Assembly (NCBI GenBank): GCA_022729775.1
Contig: DZBA01000197.1
Span: forward strand, 1-6,550
Length of the DNA stretch: 6,550 bases
Direction: 5' to 3'
Source of the DNA: Anaerolinea thermophila
Lineage (GTDB): Bacteria; Chloroflexota; Anaerolineae; Anaerolineales; Villigracilaceae
Under the pieces are notes generated by a model. That model ran no database searches. It was not told where the DNA came from and saw only the letters and a program-made list of their open reading frames with translations. Below, piece after piece: positions 1 to 3,352 of this stretch (within the stretch, counting starts at the first letter, position 1; every line of letters starts with the position of its first letter). A program made the translations under genes and the position numbers.

Positions 1-101
1 AATTCTGGCTTGGGTTACAAGCAGAATATGATTTAGATGTTACGCTTGATTCTTTGGGAAGTCGTCTTGATAGAGAAGTACGACCACGAGTGCCAGCGTA
101 G
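1..101 (+). CDS. higA: HigA-type antitoxin, C-terminal fragment (5' end outside window)
   Basis: An open frame enters from the left edge (codons in phase from base 3) and stops at TAG 99-101. The readable end is FWLGLQAEYDLDV, then a short linker, then LDREVRPRVPA. This matches the well-known tail of the HigA/VapI family of Xre-type helix-turn-helix antitoxins, in which a (P)EFWLNLQ..YDL segment follows the DNA-binding helices and the protein ends in a basic REV.PR stretch. The two bases before the TTC codon are AA, which fits the usual Glu of EFW. In the family the antitoxin binds and neutralises a HigB RelE-like mRNA interferase and represses its own operon. The HTH and any higB toxin gene would lie to the left and cannot be seen. 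The family call rests on about 32 residues, but the motif is distinctive. Confidence 0.82.
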   Translation, partial: FWLGLQAEYDLDVTLDSLGSRLDREVRPRVPA

Positions 102-120
102 TTTTTCAAAGCAAAGGTTT

Positions 121-283
121 CTGGTAAGCATAAACGCCAGCCAACAAAGTGCGCACCCGACATGTGGGACTGCGTTGTGCGCGTGCGGCATTTTCGAGCA
201 TTTTTTTTGCTTCGAGTTTTTCCTGCCTATCGAGCGAGTCAGCATCCCACTTGCCGCGCCAGTAACGTATGCGGTTAGCCCGC
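121..283. repeat. Structured non-coding repeat-like segment ending in GGTTAGCC
   Basis: Between the antitoxin stop (101) and the next gene (419) both strands carry only overlapping low-quality open frames with no domain-like sequence, so I read this as non-coding. The segment runs from the AGCCAAC region (139-145) to GTTAGCC (274-280). These ends are partly complementary (5 of 7 positions). Inside are an 8-bp palindrome GTGCGCAC (149-156), an arm GTGGGA-c-TGC (164-173) that pairs with GCATCCCAC (242-250) with one bulged base, and a small TAAC/GTTA pair (263-266, 274-277). From general memory it resembles a dispersed element seen in Anaerolineae genomes, but I cannot confirm copy number from one window. 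An attC-like recombination site is another reading; the end boxes do not fit the RYYYAAC/GTTRRRY consensus exactly. Confidence 0.4.
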
Positions 284-298
284 CCCTTCCATCATTAT

Positions 299-327
299 TT
301 GATTGAGTGAATTTGAGCAATCTTAAT
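299..327 (+). promoter_or_regulatory. Weak sigma-70-like promoter candidate for the 419-1736 unit
   Basis: TTGATT (299-304) and CTTAAT (322-327) are 17 bp apart, each four of six to the consensus hexamers, in AT-rich sequence upstream of the gene at 419. Such matches are common by chance in this composition, and a 5' leader of about 85 nt is implied. Confidence 0.22.
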
Positions 328-406
328 AGAAATACTTCAACCCTTCATTTCAAACGCGACAAAATGGGTTTTGGAAAAGGCAGATGTGTTTGTATTTGAA
401 TATTCA

Positions 407-412
407 GAGGAG
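407..412 (+). promoter_or_regulatory. Ribosome binding site deciding the start at 419
   Basis: GAGGAG lies 6 nt before ATG 419-421. It favours this start over the in-frame upstream TTG at 371, which has no comparable site. Confidence 0.7.
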
Positions 413-418
413 CGCGAA

Positions 419-1024
419 ATGAAAATCAACAAAAAAATCATGATTGTCTTTTTCGCGATACTTATTGTAGTTCTGCTTGGTTTTGGTTTAAGAGTAGATT
501 GGCTACCAGCCCTTGTGCTATCTATTCTGCAACTTGTTCTTTTCGTTTGTCTGTTTTTCTTACCCACCATCATTTTGGGAGCAATCATGCGCCATCCGCC
601 GGTCTATCGTCGCGTGTGGCGCAACCGATTCGCGCGTGTCATGGTAGTTCTAGGAAATGGGCTGTTGTGTCTGGGGCTTGCGTATCTGATGTTTACTTGG
701 GTAGCGACAACTTTATCCTATGACATCGCAAAGCCTGACCCGGCATCGGGTATCACACGGGCTGATATGGAGCAGTTCAAATCGGCTGTCTTTAACGAAA
801 TGTGGCTCCGCCAAATCATTCCAGGAGTCCAAAGCCAAACATGCTTTAGCAGGAAGGTTGTTGTGTGTCAAATTGCCGATGTGGTGAGCCATATTGGTTT
901 CAGTTGGTTCGTCTTTCTCGGAGCAGCATTCTTGCCTACACTGTTCAACCTCTTACTGGGCTGGAAATACACCCGCGAACCTGATGATACAAATGGGCAG
1001 TTTCTTGAAAATCAAAGGAAATAA
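419..1024 (+). CDS. Four-helix integral membrane protein of unknown function
   Basis: I do not recognise a family for this 201-residue protein. The N-terminus is basic (MKINKK), then come hydrophobic segments at about residues 7-24, 29-54, 73-98 and 157-181. The loop between helices 2 and 3 (about 57-73) carries seven or so arginines and should be cytoplasmic by the positive-inside rule. That places the large loop 99-156 outside the membrane; it contains two cysteines (142 and 150) that could form a disulfide. The tail from about 182 is hydrophilic and cytoplasmic. The start is chosen from the strong GAGGAG site 6 nt upstream. The gene stops 7 nt before the racemase start, so the two are probably co-transcribed, but nothing in the sequence ties it functionally to amino-acid racemisation. 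It could equally be a genomic passenger. Confidence 0.72.
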   Translation: MKINKKIMIVFFAILIVVLLGFGLRVDWLPALVLSILQLVLFVCLFFLPTIILGAIMRHPPVYRRVWRNRFARVMVVLGNGLLCLGLAYLMFTWVATTLSYDIAKPDPASGITRADMEQFKSAVFNEMWLRQIIPGVQSQTCFSRKVVVCQIADVVSHIGFSWFVFLGAAFLPTLFNLLLGWKYTREPDDTNGQFLENQRK

Positions 1025-1031
1025 GGAAATC

Positions 1032-1736
1032 ATGAAAACAAATATGAAAACCATAGGCTTGATTGGCGGTATGAGTTGGGAATCTTCCATTGAGTATTAT
1101 CGCATCATCAACGAATCTGCCAAGTTGAAATTGGGCGGGCTTCATTCGGCAAAGTGCGTCATGTATTCGGTGGATTTTGCGGAGATTGAAGTTCTCCAAC
1201 ATCAGGGGAAGTGGAACGAGGCTGGGGAAATGCTCGCGCGCGCGGCAAAGAACGTGGAAAGCGGCGGCGCGGATTTTGTCGTCCTCTGCACAAACACCAT
1301 GCACAAGGTCGCGGACGAAATCCAATCCAGTATCAAAATTCCGCTTTTGCATATTGCAGATGCCACCGCGCAGCGTGTCAAAGACGCGGGCATTAAAAGA
1401 ATTGGTTTGCTTGGCACGCGCTTCACCATGGAAGAGGAATTTTATAAAGGCAGGCTCACCCAAAGATATGGCTTGGATGTGCGGATTCCCGATGCCTGCG
1501 AGCGTGAAATTGTCCACCGCGTTATTTATGAGGAACTCGTACTCGGTAAAATATTGCAGCGCTCCAAAGAGCAATATATGGACATCATCGAGCAGATGGC
1601 GGGGCAGGGCGTGGAGGGCGTGATTTTGGGCTGCACTGAAATTGGGTTGTTGATTCATAAGCACGACAGTCAAATTCCCCTATTCGATACCACCAGAATT
1701 CACGCAGAAGCAGCAGTTGAGTTTGCGTTGAAGTAA
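1032..1736 (+). CDS. Aspartate/glutamate racemase family protein (YgeA-like)
   Basis: This 234-residue protein belongs to the PLP-independent Asp/Glu racemase family, which interconverts L- and D-amino acids by a two-base mechanism in the cytoplasm. It opens with the family signature IGLIGGMSWESS (8-19). The two active-site loops are LCTNTMHK (85-92) and LGCTEIGLL (199-207). Counting the 4-residue N-terminal offset, Thr87 and Cys201 fall exactly where E. coli YgeA has its asymmetric Thr83/Cys197 pair, so I expect a YgeA-like aspartate/glutamate or broad-specificity racemase rather than a classical Cys/Cys enzyme. Length is normal for the family and both halves of the pseudo-twofold fold are present. 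ATG 1032 is preceded by AAGGA-type sequences (1015-1019 and 1023-1027); ATG 1044, beginning MKTIGL, is an alternative start. The upstream membrane-protein gene ends 7 nt away, and a terminator follows the stop. D-aspartate for peptidoglycan cross-links is one possible use, but no wall gene is nearby. Confidence 0.92.
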   Translation: MKTNMKTIGLIGGMSWESSIEYYRIINESAKLKLGGLHSAKCVMYSVDFAEIEVLQHQGKWNEAGEMLARAAKNVESGGADFVVLCTNTMHKVADEIQSSIKIPLLHIADATAQRVKDAGIKRIGLLGTRFTMEEEFYKGRLTQRYGLDVRIPDACEREIVHRVIYEELVLGKILQRSKEQYMDIIEQMAGQGVEGVILGCTEIGLLIHKHDSQIPLFDTTRIHAEAAVEFALK

Positions 1737-1795
1737 CATCTTATAAATGAAGCAAAAAATTTCGGAATATCACTCCGAAGTTTTTTGCTTTTAAC
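1734..1795. repeat. Direct repeat copy A (terminator-bearing)
   Basis: This stretch and 2865-2917 share two blocks in the same order: TAACATCT-Y-ATAAA, then TTCGGAAYATCACTCCGAAG followed by at least six T. They differ by about 8 extra bases between the blocks in this copy and by a few substitutions. The stop codon of the racemase (TAA 1734-1736) is the first three bases of the repeat. The pair flanks the AT-rich membrane-protein gene at 1950-2837. Confidence 0.75.
1750..1790 (+). terminator. Rho-independent terminator after the racemase gene
   Basis: A 17-bp stem (1750-1766 with 1774-1790, including two G-T wobbles) closes a 7-nt loop. The GC core TCGGA/TCCGA is flanked by an A-run on the left and T6 plus GCTTTT on the right. 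It begins 13 nt after the racemase stop. The A-run on the other side makes it potentially bidirectional, although no minus-strand gene ends here. Confidence 0.8.
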
Positions 1796-1809
1796 TGGTG
1801 TTATGTGCT

Positions 1810-1859
1810 GTTCCGAAGATTTTCTCGTAACGCGGTTATGGCAGGCAAATCTTCGGAAC
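1810..1859. repeat. 13-bp perfect inverted repeat with nested small hairpin
   Basis: GTTCCGAAGATTT (1810-1822) is exactly complementary to AAATCTTCGGAAC (1847-1859). The 24-nt loop contains its own small stem, TAAC (1828-1831) with GTTA (1835-1838). No T-run follows on either strand, so it is not a standard terminator. The arms share the word CTTCGGAAC with the terminator at 2883-2891, and the loop's GTAACG..CGGTTA resembles the end of the repeat-like segment near 262-277. It lies about 90 nt upstream of the gene at 1950 and could be an mRNA-leader structure, an operator or a decayed mobile repeat. Confidence 0.7.
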
Positions 1860-1949
1860 GTTTCGCGTAAGGTGAGTTTTTAATTCTCTTTGATGGCTTA
1901 CAGGCTGGTGTCTGTGGAATTGCCCAGTGAAAAAATAAAATTAGTCATT

Positions 1950-2837
1950 ATGAAATCTTCATCTCGTATTCTCTTTTGGACTATTGCCGCGCCGATGGTA
2001 TTTACTGTCTATTGGCTTTATATGCGCTTTTTTTGTTGGCATAATTTTTACTATTTACTAGGTGATATGCCTAAACGTCCATACGTTTATCGCGCGCTGA
2101 CCATATACATTATTAAGGCGCTTTCTCTGGTTGCTTCTTATTCAGTGGAGACGTATGCGCATATTCTTATTTTTATTAGTTTCGTCGGCTTTTTAATTTC
2201 CATTCGCGCAATGGCTTCCTTTTATTGGAATGAGATGCAGCGCGAGTTCATTACCGCGCTGTCCGCTTTTGCGCTTATGCCGCTCATGTTCGAAAATGAA
2301 CACATCTACGATATTCCAGCCTTGTTTTTGTTTACCCTTGCGCTTGCGCTCATGCAAAGAGAAAGGTGGAAAACATTTCTGTGGGTATTCACTTTGGCAA
2401 GTTTGAATAAAGAGACCAGTATTTTATTAACTGTGGTTTTTGGGGCGGTTTATTGGAAACAGCGCGATAGAAAGTTTTGGAGCTTATCCGCCGCGCAAAT
2501 TGCAATTTATTCTGTTGTTCGCGCGGCTGTAATGTTTGCTTTCCGAAGCAACCCAGGCGTGGTGATGGAAACCCACTTTTTTTTGCATGTCAGCGCAATT
2601 TGGCGAAACCCTGTTGGGAGTCTGATACTGTTTGCATTTTTGGGCTTTGTTTTATATGCCATAAGCAAAGGCTTCAAAACATCCCCTTTATTTTTACGCC
2701 GCGCCATTGTTATTTTACCCATCTTATATATCTTGTATCTGGTTGGTGGAGCGCCCTTTGAGATTCGAGTGTTTTACGAGGCATTCCCTATAATATTTTT
2801 ATTATGTGTCTGCGCCGTCATAAGACCTGCCGCTTGA
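1950..2837 (+). CDS. Polytopic membrane protein, GT-C/EpsG-like in style, function unassigned
   Basis: A 295-residue, very hydrophobic protein with roughly eight to ten membrane segments (for example about 9-27, 70-88, 121-134, 142-168, 183-198, 222-238, 251-267, 277-292). Polar motifs lie at the loop edges: YRAL (47-50), a YDIPALFLF segment (120-128), NKET (153-156) and EIRVFYEAFP (271-280). Such sparse charged motifs between helices recall polytopic glycosyltransferase or polysaccharide-polymerase-like proteins, but the large extracytoplasmic loop and DxD-type motif of classical GT-C enzymes are not evident, so I assign no reaction. ATG 1950 is chosen because it gives MKSSSR directly before the first helix; a TTG/ATG pair at 1890/1893 would add 20 or 19 residues. 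No start has a good ribosome site. The gene is markedly T-rich and sits alone between two direct repeats, which suggests independent acquisition. Confidence 0.75.
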   Translation: MKSSSRILFWTIAAPMVFTVYWLYMRFFCWHNFYYLLGDMPKRPYVYRALTIYIIKALSLVASYSVETYAHILIFISFVGFLISIRAMASFYWNEMQREFITALSAFALMPLMFENEHIYDIPALFLFTLALALMQRERWKTFLWVFTLASLNKETSILLTVVFGAVYWKQRDRKFWSLSAAQIAIYSVVRAAVMFAFRSNPGVVMETHFFLHVSAIWRNPVGSLILFAFLGFVLYAISKGFKTSPLFLRRAIVILPILYILYLVGGAPFEIRVFYEAFPIIFLLCVCAVIRPAA

Positions 2838-2864
2838 CCTTTCGCTTTCCCGTGCCTGTGGATA

Positions 2865-2917
2865 TAACATCTCATAAAAAAACTTCGGAACATCACTCCG
2901 AAGTTTTTTTGTTTTTA
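2865..2917. repeat. Direct repeat copy B (terminator-bearing)
   Basis: This is the second copy of the unit at 1734-1795. It carries TAACATCT (2865-2872), ATAAA (2874-2878) and the hairpin core TTCGGAACATCACTCCGAAG (2884-2903). Between the blocks it is shorter than copy A. Its right end reaches into the stop codon of the minus-strand gene (TTA at 2915-2917), mirroring copy A, which holds the racemase stop. Confidence 0.75.
2876..2910. terminator. Bidirectional rho-independent terminator between convergent genes
   Basis: A perfect 14-bp stem pairs A7-CTTCGGA (2876-2889) with TCCGAAG-T7 (2897-2910) around a 7-nt loop. Because the tails are A7 and T7, each strand reads as a GC hairpin followed by seven U. 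It lies 38 nt after the stop of the plus-strand gene at 2837 and 4 nt beyond the end of the minus-strand gene, so it can terminate both. Confidence 0.88.
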
Positions 2918-3319
2918 CGCGCCTTCTTCCGCCATTTTATTCGCAATACGCTTGACCACTTCCGCGACGCCGCCGATGGGGTTTTTCAGCGTCTCGAATG
3001 CGACTTCTACAATTTCCGGCGCCATGCGCTTGATGTTGCGGAATCTGCGCGCGAGGAAACCCTCATTTGGTTCGGGTTTTTCGATCTCGGTTTGAATTTC
3101 TTCAAACTCCGCGTGGATGTCCTCTTTTTCGGCGGGTTTCAAATCGGGGCGCTTTTCCACCTCGGCGCGAATCTTCTCGAACAAGGGCGCGACGTTAATG
3201 CTCTGGTTGCTGACCGTATTATGGTTGCCGACCACGATGTTGCTCCCCTGCACGCTGCCACCGATGACAATGCTGCCGTTGCTCGCGCTCAAACTATTCT
3301 TGTCTTTTCTGTCTGACAT
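2915..3319 (-). CDS. Small NACHT-partner protein with glycine-rich N-terminal tag
   Basis: A 134-residue soluble protein in three parts. Residues 15-36 form a glycine/isoleucine-alternating beta-type stretch (GSIVIGGSVQGSNIVVG, then NHNTV). Residues 45-82 are a highly charged helical, probably coiled-coil segment beginning APLFEKIRAEVEKRP. Residues 88-130 are a second helical region containing MAPEIVEVAFETLKNP and a Val/Gly-rich helix. Proteins of this layout are, to my knowledge, recurrent neighbours of NACHT, caspase-like or trypsin-like genes in multicellular or complex bacteria, with no established biochemical role. The start has a strong GGAGG site 4 nt before ATG (CCTCC at 3324-3328 on the plus strand). 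The gene lies 33 nt downstream of the NACHT gene, so the two are surely one transcript. The shared N-terminal tag (9 of 17 aligned residues identical) argues that the two proteins work together. No catalytic motif is visible, so adaptor or effector-recruitment is the likeliest role by inference. Confidence 0.85.
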   Translation of the reverse strand: MSDRKDKNSLSASNGSIVIGGSVQGSNIVVGNHNTVSNQSINVAPLFEKIRAEVEKRPDLKPAEKEDIHAEFEEIQTEIEKPEPNEGFLARRFRNIKRMAPEIVEVAFETLKNPIGGVAEVVKRIANKMAEEGA

Positions 3320-3323
3320 ACTG

Positions 3324-3328
3324 CCTCC
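3324..3328 (-). promoter_or_regulatory. Strong ribosome binding site for the small partner gene
   Basis: The minus strand reads GGAGG followed by CAGT and the ATG. It lies within the 33-nt gap after the NACHT stop, so the downstream gene is translated from its own site rather than by direct coupling. Confidence 0.7.
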
Positions 3329-3352
3329 ATTTTATATTGATTATTTGGTTGC

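Noticed and set aside
33..320. Open frames on both strands across 33-320
   Set aside because: They overlap each other and the structured segment, have no start-site signal, and read as low-complexity translations of a non-coding repeat. The plus-strand antitoxin tail at 1-101 explains the left part.
894..1031. Upstream in-frame extension of the racemase gene
   Set aside because: It would overlap the end of the membrane-protein gene in another frame, and the family N-terminus (MKTIGLIGGMSW) starts at 1032/1044.
945..1673. Long minus-strand open frame opposite the racemase
   Set aside because: The plus strand encodes an unmistakable racemase here; the opposite-strand translation has no recognisable domain or start signal.
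1810..1859. Integron attC site at the 13-bp palindrome
   Set aside because: The outer ends read GTT...AAC rather than the AAC...GTT order required of attC, and no box consensus fits.
2804..3316. Plus-strand open frame opposite the small partner gene
   Set aside because: It is antisense to a well-supported gene with a strong ribosome site and runs through the bidirectional terminator.
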